From assembly GCA_018003315.1 (NCBI GenBank), contig JAGNEJ010000018.1:1-60283 (forward strand): a DNA stretch of 60,283 nucleotides. The letters run 5' to 3'. A program made the translations under genes and the position numbers. The stretch's first letter is position 1. Every line of letters starts with the position of its first letter. The notes beneath the pieces are model-generated. The model was given only the letters and a program-made list of their open reading frames with translations, was not told the DNA's origin and ran no database searches. This document shows positions 38,586-48,252 of the stretch, one piece after another. This DNA comes from Verrucomicrobiales bacterium. GTDB lineage: Bacteria; Verrucomicrobiota; Verrucomicrobiia; Verrucomicrobiales; V1-33.

Positions 38586-39491
38586 TCACTGCGCCTGGGA
38601 TTTGGCAAACCTGCGACGCTCCTTCTCCTCGAGTTGGGCGGAAAGAATCCGCTCCTGCGGCACGCGCCTCAGTTTGCGCACCAGACCCAGGCAGTGCAGG
38701 ATTTGAATCATCCATTTGGTAGGATCGAACTGCCACGGCTTGACGCCGTTGCGGAAATCATGCTGGAAGGTGTGGTGGAAGTTGTGATACCCCTCCCCAA
38801 AAGTGAAAAACGCCATGATGGCGCTGTCCCGCGAGGTGCCCTTCGAGGAGTAAGGCTGACGTCCGATGGTATGACAGAGAGAGTTGATGAAAAACGTCAT
38901 GTGCTGCACGAAAACAATCCGGGCGATGCCGGCAAGCAGGAACGCTCCGAGTGCTCCCATCCACCCCTGAACGAGGCCCCCCACCAGTGTCGGCAGCAGA
39001 ACCCCGGCGATCACGGCAATCCTGACATAGTTGCTGTGCTGCCACATGACGAGCCTGTCCTTTTGCAGGTCTTTGACGATGTCGAACGAGGTGTCCGGCT
39101 TGAGGCGAAAGAGAATCCAGCCAATGTGGGCATGCCAAAAGCCCCGGCTGATGTCATACGGGTCCTCCTCTTCGTCCGTAAACTTGTGGTGACGGCGATG
39201 GTCCGCCGCCCAGCACAGGGCGGAATTTTCAAATGCAGCCGCGCCAAAGGTAAGGGTCAGGAACCGCACCGGCCAGCGGGCCTCGAACGACTTGTGGCTG
39301 AAAAGCCTGTGGTAGCCCAGCGTAATGCTGAGTCCGGTGGCAATGAAGAAAAACAAGAAAAGTCCCGCCTGGAACCAATTGATCCCCTGATAAGCCAGAT
39401 AGATGGGGACTCCGATGAGTGTAATCAGAAGCGTGCTGAAGAGAAACAGGCTGTTGCGCCAATTGACCTGGTTCCAGGAAATGCGTGGCAT
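38586..39491 (-). CDS. Acyl-CoA/acyl-lipid delta-9 desaturase family protein
   Basis: 301 residues from the ATG at 39491; a start at 39518 would add nine. Four membrane helices flank three di-iron histidine boxes: HRLFSHKSF (HxxxxH), HRRHHKFTD (HxxHH) and HNFHHTFQHDF (HxxHH). GFWHAHIGW is also typical of the stearoyl-CoA desaturase type. It inserts a double bond in saturated acyl chains with oxygen, adjusting membrane fluidity. An electron donor is not encoded nearby. Confidence 0.92.
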   Translation of the reverse strand: MPRISWNQVNWRNSLFLFSTLLITLIGVPIYLAYQGINWFQAGLFLFFFIATGLSITLGYHRLFSHKSFEARWPVRFLTLTFGAAAFENSALCWAADHRRHHKFTDEEEDPYDISRGFWHAHIGWILFRLKPDTSFDIVKDLQKDRLVMWQHSNYVRIAVIAGVLLPTLVGGLVQGWMGALGAFLLAGIARIVFVQHMTFFINSLCHTIGRQPYSSKGTSRDSAIMAFFTFGEGYHNFHHTFQHDFRNGVKPWQFDPTKWMIQILHCLGLVRKLRRVPQERILSAQLEEKERRRFAKSQAQ

Positions 39492-39619
39492 GGGAATTTG
39501 GGATAAACGATTTGGCATTTGCGAGGCGGGACCGGAACGAATCCGATCCCGCCTCTCAGTGTGTGCGCCAACAGATGCCTGTCGGCACACGGTGATTCAA
39601 TGTGAATGCACGAACCGCA

Positions 39620-39637
39620 GGCAGGGCCACCCCTGCC
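39620..39637 (-). terminator. Hairpin downstream of the RRM gene
   Basis: GGCAGGG pairs with CCCTGCC around CCAC, 30 bases past the stop of the minus-strand RRM gene. There is no T run, so it would be a weak or factor-assisted terminator at best. Confidence 0.3.
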
Positions 39638-39666
39638 GAACGGATGATGCAACCGCAGGAAGTGGT

Positions 39667-40005
39667 TTAGTAGCGTCCGCCACCGCGCTTGCCGCCGCGG
39701 AAATCCCGTCCGCCACCGCCACCGCCACCGCCACCGCCGGAATACGCGGGACGGTCCGTCTGCGGCCGGGCTTCGTTCACGGCCAGGTTGCGGCCCATCC
39801 AGTTGAAGCCATTGAGGGCGCTTTCGGCTGCGGAAGCCGCCTCACCGGATCCCATGGTGACGAAGGCGAAGCCGCGAGGGCGTCCGCTCTGACGGTCCAT
39901 GGGCAGGTAGATGTCTGCCACCTGGCCATACTGGCTGAAGAGTTCGCGCACGTCGCTTTCAGAGGCGTCGAACGAGAGATTGCCAACATACAATTTTGTA
40001 TTCAT
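39667..40005 (-). CDS. Glycine-rich RRM RNA-binding protein
   Basis: 112 residues. One RNA-recognition motif spans about 3-82: RNP2 is LYVGNLSF and RNP1 is RGFAFVTM. The tail is a run of ten glycines followed by [13 protein letters not shown], an RGG-like segment. Such small RRM proteins in cyanobacteria and Verrucomicrobiota are often cold-induced RNA chaperones. The leader (40006-40213) contains the 12-mer TCGGGTTTCAAA twice (40056 and 40150), with no recognised promoter. Confidence 0.93.
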   Translation of the reverse strand: MNTKLYVGNLSFDASESDVRELFSQYGQVADIYLPMDRQSGRPRGFAFVTMGSGEAASAAESALNGFNWMGRNLAVNEARPQTDRPAYSGGGGGGGGGGRDFRGGKRGGGRY

Positions 40006-40213
40006 GATGATTTTGAGGTCTGCCTCGCTTGCAATTTTCAGACTGTTCCCGGAAATCGGGTTTCAAATCATCACTGAACACTGACGCTCACTTGTTGATC
40101 TACCATGCCTTTGACTCGACTCGCGAGGCGGGACGCGCGGAAGGTGGGGTCGGGTTTCAAAAACGCAAGCGCCTTTCCAGAAAAAAATCACCCACCCCCC
40201 GGAGGCTTCCCGA

Positions 40214-40909
40214 TCACCCTCCCCGTGCGATGCGGCTGTCCAACTGGAGAACCTGACCGCTGATCCCCGCCAGGCATGCCAGGGAAACGATGGCGCGAGC
40301 GGATTCGGCAATTGAATTGAAACGCCCCAATACATGGGCGGATCGTGCCGAAACCACCGTTTTCTGGGGGAGATTCGCGGTAAATTTCGTTTCCAGCCAG
40401 CCAGGCAGAACACAGTTCACCCTGATCCCAGCAGGGCCGAACTCCCTGGCGAGGCTTTGCGTCAGTCCTACCAATCCCGCCTTGGCCGCTGCATAGTTTG
40501 CCTGTCCTGCCACGCCTGTCCTGCCCGAATACGAGCCGACATTCACCATGCAGCCGTCACCGCGGGGGATCATGAGGCGTGCGGCAGCCTGGCTGCAGAG
40601 GAATGCACCCTTGAGGCTGGTGTCCACGACATGATCCCAGTCAGTTTCACTCATTGCGGCCATGGCGCGGTCGATCCGCACGCCAGCGTTGTTGATGAGC
40701 AGGTCCAGCCGCTCCAGGTTTTGAAAGTAGCGTTCTACACTGTGGCGACGGCACACGTCAAGTTCCCTGCGCCCTGGTGCCAGCACCTGCCACCCGGTGA
40801 GTTCCAATTCGCTCCGCAGGGCGCCCGCCAGAGCCCCAGCCCCGCCGGTGATCACCGCGATTTTCGATGCGTTGCGCGAAGCACTCAGTTCTTGTTCGGC
40901 TGATTCCAT
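40214..40909 (-). CDS. SDR-family oxidoreductase (3-oxoacyl-ACP reductase-like)
   Basis: 231 residues. The nucleotide-binding loop is VITGGAGALAGALRS, the NNAG motif is LLINNAGVRID, the catalytic Ser lies in VGSYSG, and Tyr-Lys is YAAAK, followed by the VNCVLPGWLET segment. It reduces a keto or oxidises a hydroxyl substrate with NAD(P). The start overlaps the end of the EpsI-like gene by 25 bases, tying it to the exosortase operon. The substrate is unknown. Confidence 0.88.
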   Translation of the reverse strand: MESAEQELSASRNASKIAVITGGAGALAGALRSELELTGWQVLAPGRRELDVCRRHSVERYFQNLERLDLLINNAGVRIDRAMAAMSETDWDHVVDTSLKGAFLCSQAAARLMIPRGDGCMVNVGSYSGRTGVAGQANYAAAKAGLVGLTQSLAREFGPAGIRVNCVLPGWLETKFTANLPQKTVVSARSAHVLGRFNSIAESARAIVSLACLAGISGQVLQLDSRIARGG

Positions 40910-41955
40910 GCGGAGATCATCCTGCGGTCGATGATTTCAGCCGCCAGATCGGCGATGAAGGGCCGCAGCAGCCTGTCGGCCTCAGTCAAACCAGAGGCAT
41001 CCGTCTGGCCTTCATCAATCGGTCGCGTTGCACCTCGCACATCTTCTGATCGCCGAATTTCCACTTCGGAAAACAAATCGCGAACGCTCTGGGACCGCTT
41101 GGGTTCATCCAGAAATTCCCGGATCACGCCGGCTTCCGCATCGGCAATGACTCTGTCTTTTTCCGGGTCCGGATGGGTGGGGAATGAATCATCCAACCGT
41201 TTCAGAAAGCCCAGCACCACCCGGGAATCCTCCGGCGACATCCTGCCATTGGCCACCCGACGGCTGAGGGATTCCCGCATGCGTTCGTATTTGGACTTCA
41301 GCATGACGGGATGCGGATCCAGCAGCAAAGAGACACTGGCGTAGGCCCACTGCTGGTCGAAGCCCCGCATGAGCCGGTCCTTCATGTCCACAAAGGTTCT
41401 GGACCAATGGCTGTCGGTGACGCTTTCGTGTCCGACAAACCAGTAATAGGTTACGTTGTGAAACACCCCGCTTGCGCCGCTCTGCGGGTCCTGCCAGGTT
41501 TTCGAGCACAGGAGCTTGCGCACGTTCATCGGCTTGCCCCGAACCGCAAGGGTGACCGATTCCTGTTTGAGGATGTTGAATCCCTGGGCAGCCAGACAGC
41601 GTTCCGGGCGGTGAATGCTGTTCCCCATGTCTGACCCGGAGGTGACAATGGACACGTCGATCTCTTCCCACCCGTGGTTGGGATTCGAATCCTTCAAATT
41701 GATTCCTGGACGCAGGTAGGAGCGCTTGTTGAAATTGGTGTCCTTTGCCAGCACCTCGCGTTCCTTTTCGGATGCCGCCTGGCGCTCGCCAGCCTGCCAG
41801 GTGCCCACCAAACCCGGCAGCTCCCACTGTTCCGGATTGCTGACCGTGGAACCCGGCAAAGCCGACAGGTGAATGGCATAGCTGCGTGGCAGCAGCCAGA
41901 TGCTGGAAAAGCCGGCGACCAGCACGGTCAGAAGAAGGGCAAGCCTGCGGGTCAT
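40885..41955 (-). CDS. Exosortase-associated EpsI-like protein with C-terminal extension
   Basis: 356 residues. Signal anchor 5-24. The EpsI-type core has HRPERCLAAQGFNIL (the H-x-P-E-x-C-L-x-x-x-G motif) and LLCSKTW, then YYWFVGHESVTDSHW. EpsI proteins work with exosortases in export of polysaccharide or PEP-CTERM proteins. They are commonly near 220 residues, so about 130 charged residues at the C-terminus are additional. The ATG overlaps the exosortase stop by four bases. Confidence 0.75.
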   Translation of the reverse strand: MTRRLALLLTVLVAGFSSIWLLPRSYAIHLSALPGSTVSNPEQWELPGLVGTWQAGERQAASEKEREVLAKDTNFNKRSYLRPGINLKDSNPNHGWEEIDVSIVTSGSDMGNSIHRPERCLAAQGFNILKQESVTLAVRGKPMNVRKLLCSKTWQDPQSGASGVFHNVTYYWFVGHESVTDSHWSRTFVDMKDRLMRGFDQQWAYASVSLLLDPHPVMLKSKYERMRESLSRRVANGRMSPEDSRVVLGFLKRLDDSFPTHPDPEKDRVIADAEAGVIREFLDEPKRSQSVRDLFSEVEIRRSEDVRGATRPIDEGQTDASGLTEADRLLRPFIADLAAEIIDRRMISAWNQPNKN

Positions 41956-42899
41956 GGCGTATCGGATTCAGCGGTGGAAAAGGCTGCACTGGTTTTGCGC
42001 ACCACCACTTTGGCCCGGGAAAAGTGCAGCCCCCGGTTCAGAATGCGACTGAGCAACAGCAGCAGGCCCAGGGCGATGGCAAAGCTGATGTAGCCGGAAT
42101 AATCGTGATAGACGCCTTTGGCAAAATCTTCGCTGATGGTTCGGGCGACCACGAGGATGGAAAAGATGCGCAGGGTATTCGCCGCGATGGCCACAGGAAT
42201 GGATGCGGCAAACACCACCAGCCGCTTCCACTTTTCCTTGTGGGTAAAATAACCGTAAACAAACGCAATGAGGGTCAGTGCGGTGATGGAACGGACGCCG
42301 CTGCACAGTTCATCGACATAAAAATCCCCTCCGCCGCGGAGCATGATCTGGTTTCCAGAGAGATAGACCGGAATGCCAACGAACGAGGCCATGTGATAAG
42401 CAGCCTTGGTGACCAGCAACTGCAGTCCGTTGGTGGCCTGCACCAAACCGGGCAAAGGGATGGCAAAATAAATCATCGCCAGGGGAAACATGGTGTGCCG
42501 GGCAATGGAATAGCCGCAAAGGTAGTGAACGATCCCGAACAGGAGGATCGGGAGCCCGCCTACTGCAATGCGAGGCTGCAGGGTGCGAATGGAAACCACA
42601 AACAGCAGCAGGCCCAGCACAACGCAAACCAGCCCGGCATTTGATCCTGCAAGCGGTTCGGTTTTGATTTTTTTCCAATTGTGCCAAAGCAGAAAGGCCA
42701 CGGCGGGGAGGATGAACCAGCCATGTTCATAACCACTTTCCGAGTTCCAGGTGCTGAGCAGCCAGGAAAATGCCGAATCTGTGCGGTGCGAACCAAATAC
42801 CCTGTAACCGGCATAATAATAGCCCAGCACGGCGGCGACTCCTAGCAGAAGCACCAGGTTCAGGCCGGCAATGCGTGGTTTTTGGGGGGGCAGATTCAT
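41952..42899 (-). CDS. Exosortase (PEP-CTERM protein-sorting transpeptidase)
   Basis: 315 residues with about eight membrane helices. The catalytic triad of the exosortase/archaeosortase family is visible: Cys199 in DELCSGVRS, Arg244 in NTLRI and His265 in YHDYSGY. It cleaves PEP-CTERM tails such as those of the proteins at 12670 and 53899 and attaches them to an envelope acceptor. It is first of the operon exosortase - EpsI-like - SDR. The protein ends in a cytosolic tail of about 25 residues. Confidence 0.93.
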   Translation of the reverse strand: MNLPPQKPRIAGLNLVLLLGVAAVLGYYYAGYRVFGSHRTDSAFSWLLSTWNSESGYEHGWFILPAVAFLLWHNWKKIKTEPLAGSNAGLVCVVLGLLLFVVSIRTLQPRIAVGGLPILLFGIVHYLCGYSIARHTMFPLAMIYFAIPLPGLVQATNGLQLLVTKAAYHMASFVGIPVYLSGNQIMLRGGGDFYVDELCSGVRSITALTLIAFVYGYFTHKEKWKRLVVFAASIPVAIAANTLRIFSILVVARTISEDFAKGVYHDYSGYISFAIALGLLLLLSRILNRGLHFSRAKVVVRKTSAAFSTAESDTP

Positions 42900-43000
42900 C
42901 CAGGGAGGGGCACTATGGATTCACCGTTTGGGAGAATCAACCCAGAATGACCCTGCGGGCATTTTGCAGTCAAGCCGCAGCCATTGGTCCGTCTCCCCGG

Positions 43001-43783
<783 letters not shown>

Positions 43784-43920
43784 GCAGTAGAGTGGCGGTA
43801 CCCGGCATCCGCGCAACGAATTTGTCCGGTCTGGTCGCCGCACCTGGCCGCCCGCGGTGCCAGTTTTTTCCGCACCGCAACCGGCGCAGCGCCAATTGGT
43901 CCGCTGCCGTCGGTTGCGGG

Positions 43921-45192
43921 TCAATCCGCCGCCAAGTCGTAGCAGTGCAGGCTGTCCTGGTCGCGAAGAACCAGCTTTTTGTCGAAAATGACCGGGTGAG
44001 GCCAGCTTGGTCCGTCCGCCGTGGCTATCTTGAAGTGCCCCTTCTCGACGTATCCTTTCGGTGTGGCATCGATGAGCGCCATGATGCCATTCTGATAGCG
44101 AAAGTAGAGCTTCCCGTCGGCGAAGAGGACCGCGGCAGACTCCTTGCCGGCGCTGTGGCGCTCCTTGCCCCAGATGATCCGCCCGCTTTTCCATTCGATG
44201 CAGATTGGAAAGCCGTTGTTGTGTCCCGTTCCGGCATAGATGCAGTCTCCGACCGCCACCATGCCGCCATGGTGGTTTTGAAACTTGTCGGCCTCCAGGA
44301 AATAGACCTCTTCCGCCTTCACTCCGGAACCGTCTTTTGAAAGTTTCAGCAGCGCCGCCCCGGTGCCGTAGCCCGTGGAAGTAAAAATGTGGTCTCCCAG
44401 CACCAGCGGCGTGGGGATGTTGGCGGTGCCGTTGGCGATGCGCTCGTATGCCCACAGCAGTTTGCCGCTGGCGGCATCCACACTCACCAGTGCCTTTCCA
44501 GTCAGGGTCAGATATTGTTTGGTGCCGCCGCCGTGGCTGATGACCGGACTGGAATAGGCCGCCCCGCCGCTGCCATGGTTGGTGGTGTCAGTCTGCCAAA
44601 TGACTTTTCCGGTCCTGCAGTCAAGCGCCGCCATCAGCGCATGGTCTCCGCCGGGTGTGACAATGACCCGGTTGCCGTCCACCAGCGGCGACTCGCTGTA
44701 GCCCCAGCCGGACATCATCCTTCCGGTGAAATCTTTGGCAAAATCCTTCCGCCACACTTCCTTTCCAGTCTTCGCGTCCACACAGACCAGATCCCCTCCG
44801 AAACCGAGCGCGTACACCAAGCCGGAGGAATAAACCGGGGTGCAGTTCGGGGTGTCCCCCTTACCGCTCACCTTGGCGGCCCAAAGTTCCTTCTGCGTCT
44901 TCCAGTCCAGAGCCAGGAGGAATTCGCCCCCCTTGCGCTGACCCATGGTGAACATCTTGCCGTCTGCAATATTTACGGCGGAGAGCCCCTTCCCCAATCC
45001 TTTAAGGCTCCACACGAGCCGCGGCGCTTTTTCCCAATCCTTGAGCAAGCCCTTGTCCGGTGCCATGCCGTCGCGCTTCGGGCCGCGCCAATCCGTTTTC
45101 AGCACCTCATTCTGTGCGCCAACCGGCAGCATGGATCCGCCGGTCAGGAGGATCGCGGCGACAGAAAGTTGACGGAAATAATTCGACATCAT
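43921..45192 (-). CDS. Exported PQQ-type beta-propeller protein
   Basis: 423 residues from the ATG at 45192 (45189 also possible). Signal peptide LSVAAILLTGGSMLPVGAQ. Repeated beta-propeller blades follow, each with an A-x-D-x-x-T-G-K-x-x-W pattern: LDWKTQKELW, VDAKTGKEVW, LDCRTGKVIW, VDAASGKLLW, IEWKSGRIIW. Such WD40-like PQQ-fold proteins are abundant in Verrucomicrobiota and Planctomycetota. Most are structural or binding proteins rather than true quinoprotein dehydrogenases; no calcium/PQQ catalytic set is obvious. Confidence 0.88.
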   Translation of the reverse strand: MMSNYFRQLSVAAILLTGGSMLPVGAQNEVLKTDWRGPKRDGMAPDKGLLKDWEKAPRLVWSLKGLGKGLSAVNIADGKMFTMGQRKGGEFLLALDWKTQKELWAAKVSGKGDTPNCTPVYSSGLVYALGFGGDLVCVDAKTGKEVWRKDFAKDFTGRMMSGWGYSESPLVDGNRVIVTPGGDHALMAALDCRTGKVIWQTDTTNHGSGGAAYSSPVISHGGGTKQYLTLTGKALVSVDAASGKLLWAYERIANGTANIPTPLVLGDHIFTSTGYGTGAALLKLSKDGSGVKAEEVYFLEADKFQNHHGGMVAVGDCIYAGTGHNNGFPICIEWKSGRIIWGKERHSAGKESAAVLFADGKLYFRYQNGIMALIDATPKGYVEKGHFKIATADGPSWPHPVIFDKKLVLRDQDSLHCYDLAAD

Positions 45193-45290
45193 GAGGCCAC
45201 GCATAGCAACGATCACCCCTGCAGGCAAGGAAAGTTCCGCCGCCCATTGACGCGGAAACGACCGTGACTCTGGAGGCTGGAGGCCGCTCC

Positions 45291-45306
45291 TCCCCGCGAG
45301 CGGGGA
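45291..45306 (-). terminator. Short hairpin after the haloperoxidase-like gene
   Basis: TCCCCG and CGGGGA pair around a four-base loop directly after the stop of the gene ending at 45309. There is no T run on the minus strand, so termination is uncertain. Confidence 0.3.
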
Positions 45307-45308
45307 AG

Positions 45309-46829
45309 CTATTCCCGAACCTTGGCCGTGCCGTTGAAATACTCCTGGTATTTCGGCCACGACCAGGTGGCGATTTTGCGCCCGACGTCCAGGCCGACAT
45401 TGTTGTCCACCGGAATGTGGTAACCGCCCAGGGCTCGCGAGAGGGCGGCAATTTCTGCCGTGGCCGACCAGGTTGGCATGTCGATGGTCATCATGTCACC
45501 GGCGACGGTTTCCGTCAGTTCACAGTGAGGGCGTCTTTCGGCATAACCATACTTGTCTGAGCCGGTGAAGAGTTCGAGCGCCTTGGAGCAGGCCCCGCTG
45601 ACCGTCGCATGGCCGCTGGTATAACCCGGAAACGGCGGGGTGATGAACGACAGAGGCGAATAGGGATGCCAATCCTCGGCCGGCATTTCCTTCACACCGC
45701 CCTGCACCCCGGCCCAGCCTTTGATGGTCTGGCCTTTGTAATAGTGCCGGATCAGCGTCCAGGGGCGGGAGGAATCGTACACCCGCTTCGTCTCCCAACA
45801 CGAAATGAAGGCATCGAAGGCGACGTTGAGGACGACGAAATAGAGCTTTACATCCTGGTCGAGAGATTGGCGATCGCGCCGTGAAACATCCTGGGCAAAA
45901 CGCAGCCAGTGGCCGCTTTGCCCGGTGGAGCGGGGACCATCGCGCATGAATTCCACGATGGCCTTCTGCTGATTTGTCAGGCTGTTGTTATAGTTGAGAA
46001 TTGTCGTGGCTTCCTTGCGGAGAGTGGCATCGTCGGTGGTCGTTTTAGGCTGTGGTGGCGGACGGAACTGCGAGGCTTTTTCCATCACGAACGGTTTCAC
46101 CCGGTACCAGTGAGGGGTCAGAAATCCCGGCGTTACCTTTTTCCCGTCAGCCAGCGTAAAGGTGATGGGCTGCCAGCGGTCCGGGTCCAGAATCTTGTCC
46201 GGAGGATTCACCGGCACGTAAAAGGTGTAGTCCTCATAGGGCTTGCCCTCACTGCCGATTTCATCGCCCAGTTGGTTGGCCCCGTCGTGTTTGCGATAAT
46301 CAATGACCGCCTGCGCCGCCAGGTTTCCCACCCCCTCGGGGGTTTTGGGATCCATCGACTCGTTGGCCGGATCATAGCCCAGCTTTTTCACTTCCCCTTC
46401 CAGCCATTCCTTGGACTCGGGGTAAACAAATTCCAATGCCCTCAGCGAAGCATAACTGATCGCCTTCTTCTTGTTTTCCAAGGTGTGTTCCGCCTTGGGT
46501 CGGCGCAGTTTAGCCCCCAGACGGGAACCCACCGCTTTTTCATCGTAGGCGGCCCAGGCATCATACATGGCAGTGCCCCAGATGGCCATGCTCCGGGAGA
46601 GGATCGTCGGACGCGCAGCAAAACGGTCCACATTGCGCGCCGTAGCCTCTTCACAAATGTCCGCCCAGACATAGGCGAGGGAGACATTGCCTTTGTCCTT
46701 GATCGCAAGGAATTTATGCAAAGGCTTTTCAGCGGCTGCTTGAGCCTTTTCAGGGGCCGATTGGACGGCTGGTGCCGCAGCCAAAACGGCTAGGCAGAGG
46801 AATGGGAATCGCAGAGGAGATGCTTTCAT
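45309..46829 (-). CDS. Exported vanadium-haloperoxidase/PAP2-like phosphatase
   Basis: 506 residues. Signal peptide about 1-24. The C-terminal third has the PAP2/haloperoxidase core: RVYDSSRPWTLIR, then PPFPGYTSGHATVSGA and ALGGYHIPVDNNVGLDVG, supplying the Lys/Arg and His residues that bind vanadate or phosphate. The N-terminal part has the helical bundle of the bacterial haloperoxidase-like family (SMAIWGTAMYDAWAAYD). It oxidises halides or dephosphorylates a lipid or sugar phosphate; which is not decidable. The PQQ-propeller gene follows 116 bases downstream. Confidence 0.85.
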   Translation of the reverse strand: MKASPLRFPFLCLAVLAAAPAVQSAPEKAQAAAEKPLHKFLAIKDKGNVSLAYVWADICEEATARNVDRFAARPTILSRSMAIWGTAMYDAWAAYDEKAVGSRLGAKLRRPKAEHTLENKKKAISYASLRALEFVYPESKEWLEGEVKKLGYDPANESMDPKTPEGVGNLAAQAVIDYRKHDGANQLGDEIGSEGKPYEDYTFYVPVNPPDKILDPDRWQPITFTLADGKKVTPGFLTPHWYRVKPFVMEKASQFRPPPQPKTTTDDATLRKEATTILNYNNSLTNQQKAIVEFMRDGPRSTGQSGHWLRFAQDVSRRDRQSLDQDVKLYFVVLNVAFDAFISCWETKRVYDSSRPWTLIRHYYKGQTIKGWAGVQGGVKEMPAEDWHPYSPLSFITPPFPGYTSGHATVSGACSKALELFTGSDKYGYAERRPHCELTETVAGDMMTIDMPTWSATAEIAALSRALGGYHIPVDNNVGLDVGRKIATWSWPKYQEYFNGTAKVRE

Positions 46830-47193
46830 GATGGTGACTGGGAATCAGGGAGAATTGGAGCAATGTCTTCCATAACGACTGCTCTGCTCGGCAACCACTG
46901 TGAATGGATCAACCTGGATTTCTGACGGATAAATCCGGCAATTTTATGGGCGAATCGCCGGACCTGCCCGGAATCGCACCGAATTTTTCAAAGCGGCGAT
47001 GCGTTCCGTCTCCGATTGTCAAATGTTCCGGTGCGTTTCTGCCATGCGTGGAGGAGCGGCACTTCGGCGCTGGTGATATCAGGCATCGGTTGGCGGTCGG
47101 CTGCTCTCATCCCCTTCCTCAAAAACCATCGGTCGGCCGATTTTTTCCGCGCATTTCCGGATTGCTCCGCTTTCGTTGGCCACGACACCTGGC
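46830..47193. other. Intergenic region without a convincing gene
   Basis: Between two minus-strand genes. Short open frames exist on both strands but none has recognisable content. It contains a GGATTT/AAATCC hairpin (46916-46936) and the terminator-like element at 47121-47146. No clear promoter for the haloperoxidase-like gene was found. Confidence 0.6.
47121..47146 (-). terminator. Probable terminator of the TIM-barrel gene
   Basis: ATCGG and CCGAT pair around a four-base loop, flanked by A5 on the left and T6 on the right. On the minus strand it lies about 50-70 bases after the stop at 47194 and is followed by GGTTTTTG. The symmetric A/T flanks would let it work in both directions. Confidence 0.45.
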
Positions 47194-48069
47194 TCAAGTG
47201 CCCGGCGGAAACAATTCCTGGAGAAACTTGCGATTGGCGACGTAGCTCTCGACAAGCTGGCCGCCGGGTGGCACCGCCCCCTCGATTTGCATGGGGCCGA
47301 CATAGCCGATGTCGGCAAGGGCGTCGCGGACCTTGGCAAAGTCAACGCGGCCACGCCCCAGCAGCGCGCCGTTTTCCTTCATGTGGAATTCGCAAATCTG
47401 CCCCTGTTTTCCGAGCTGGTGGATTTCCCGGATGATGTCATAGCCCCGCTCGGTCGAGTTGGCCACGTCGTAATAAACCTTCAGCGCCGGCGAACCGACG
47501 CGGTCGATGATGCGAACATGGTCTTCGGCATTCAACCAACTCTCAATCCCGAGCGTCACGCCGGCTTTCTCTGCAAGCGGTGCGACTTCCTTCAACCGGC
47601 GCACGGTTTCATCGGTGCCAGCCGGGTCATCGCGCAGATCGTTGTTGTGAAAGAATGCCAGCAGGACCACGCGGCAGTTCATCGCCCGGCACACTTCTAT
47701 GCTGTCGTGCACCCATGGAATGGTGCGCGGATCGCTCTTGTAGGGAATGTTGTTCAGCTCGCCAATCGCCAGCGAGAGCACTTCGATGCCGAGCCGCTTC
47801 GCTTCGTCCTGGTAACGCTGCCGCACCTCTGGGCGGCGCAAGTGCATGTCGTTCGCCAGCGTGCCGAGACTGACCTGCACCCCGTCCAGTCCGATTTGTT
47901 TCGCCAATGCAAGCGCCGTCACGTCCGCCGTCTTGCCGAGTGACCAGTCGCAGGCACCGATGCGGAAACCTTTTCTCGCCGGAAGCGCACCGATGCACGC
48001 CACAGGCCCCAGGGCCGCCGCGGCGGTGTTGGCGAGAAACTGACGGCGGGTGAACGCATCGCGTCGCAT
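47194..48069 (-). CDS. Tat-exported sugar-phosphate isomerase/epimerase-like TIM barrel
   Basis: 291 residues. The N-terminus MRRDAFTRRQFLANTAAAAL is a twin-arginine signal. The body is the xylose-isomerase-like AP-endonuclease-2 fold: IGLDGVQVSLG, EVLSLAIGELNN, KAGVTLGIESWLNAEDHVRI, LKVYYDVANSTERGYDI and ICEFHMKENGALLG, with acidic and His residues at barrel ends likely binding a metal. Exported members of this family are very common in Verrucomicrobiota and Planctomycetota and act on sugars or sugar acids. The substrate is unknown. Confidence 0.87.
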   Translation of the reverse strand: MRRDAFTRRQFLANTAAAALGPVACIGALPARKGFRIGACDWSLGKTADVTALALAKQIGLDGVQVSLGTLANDMHLRRPEVRQRYQDEAKRLGIEVLSLAIGELNNIPYKSDPRTIPWVHDSIEVCRAMNCRVVLLAFFHNNDLRDDPAGTDETVRRLKEVAPLAEKAGVTLGIESWLNAEDHVRIIDRVGSPALKVYYDVANSTERGYDIIREIHQLGKQGQICEFHMKENGALLGRGRVDFAKVRDALADIGYVGPMQIEGAVPPGGQLVESYVANRKFLQELFPPGT

Positions 48070-48252
48070 GGGAATTGTCCGGTGAATGGTCTGACTGCGA
48101 ACTTTGCCTGACGATGGTTCACGGTCGGACTGGTTCCGCTGTGAACGGCGTCAAGGCTGTCGTCTCGCTGACACAATAGGCATGGTGCGTTGAATGACAA
48201 GCATTTCGCCGCCCGGATCAACGGGAGGGAGCGATTTCAGCAATCCGTGGAA

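Noticed and set aside
39700-39745. Tandem CCGCCA-type repeats
   Set aside because: They encode the polyglycine run of the RRM protein; ordinary coding low complexity.
41675-41700. GGATTCGAATCC resembling a tRNA T-arm
   Set aside because: No surrounding cloverleaf, and it lies within the EpsI-like coding frame.
46904-47245. 113-codon plus-strand frame in the 46.8-47.2 kb gap
   Set aside because: No recognisable content and it runs into the opposing TIM-barrel gene.
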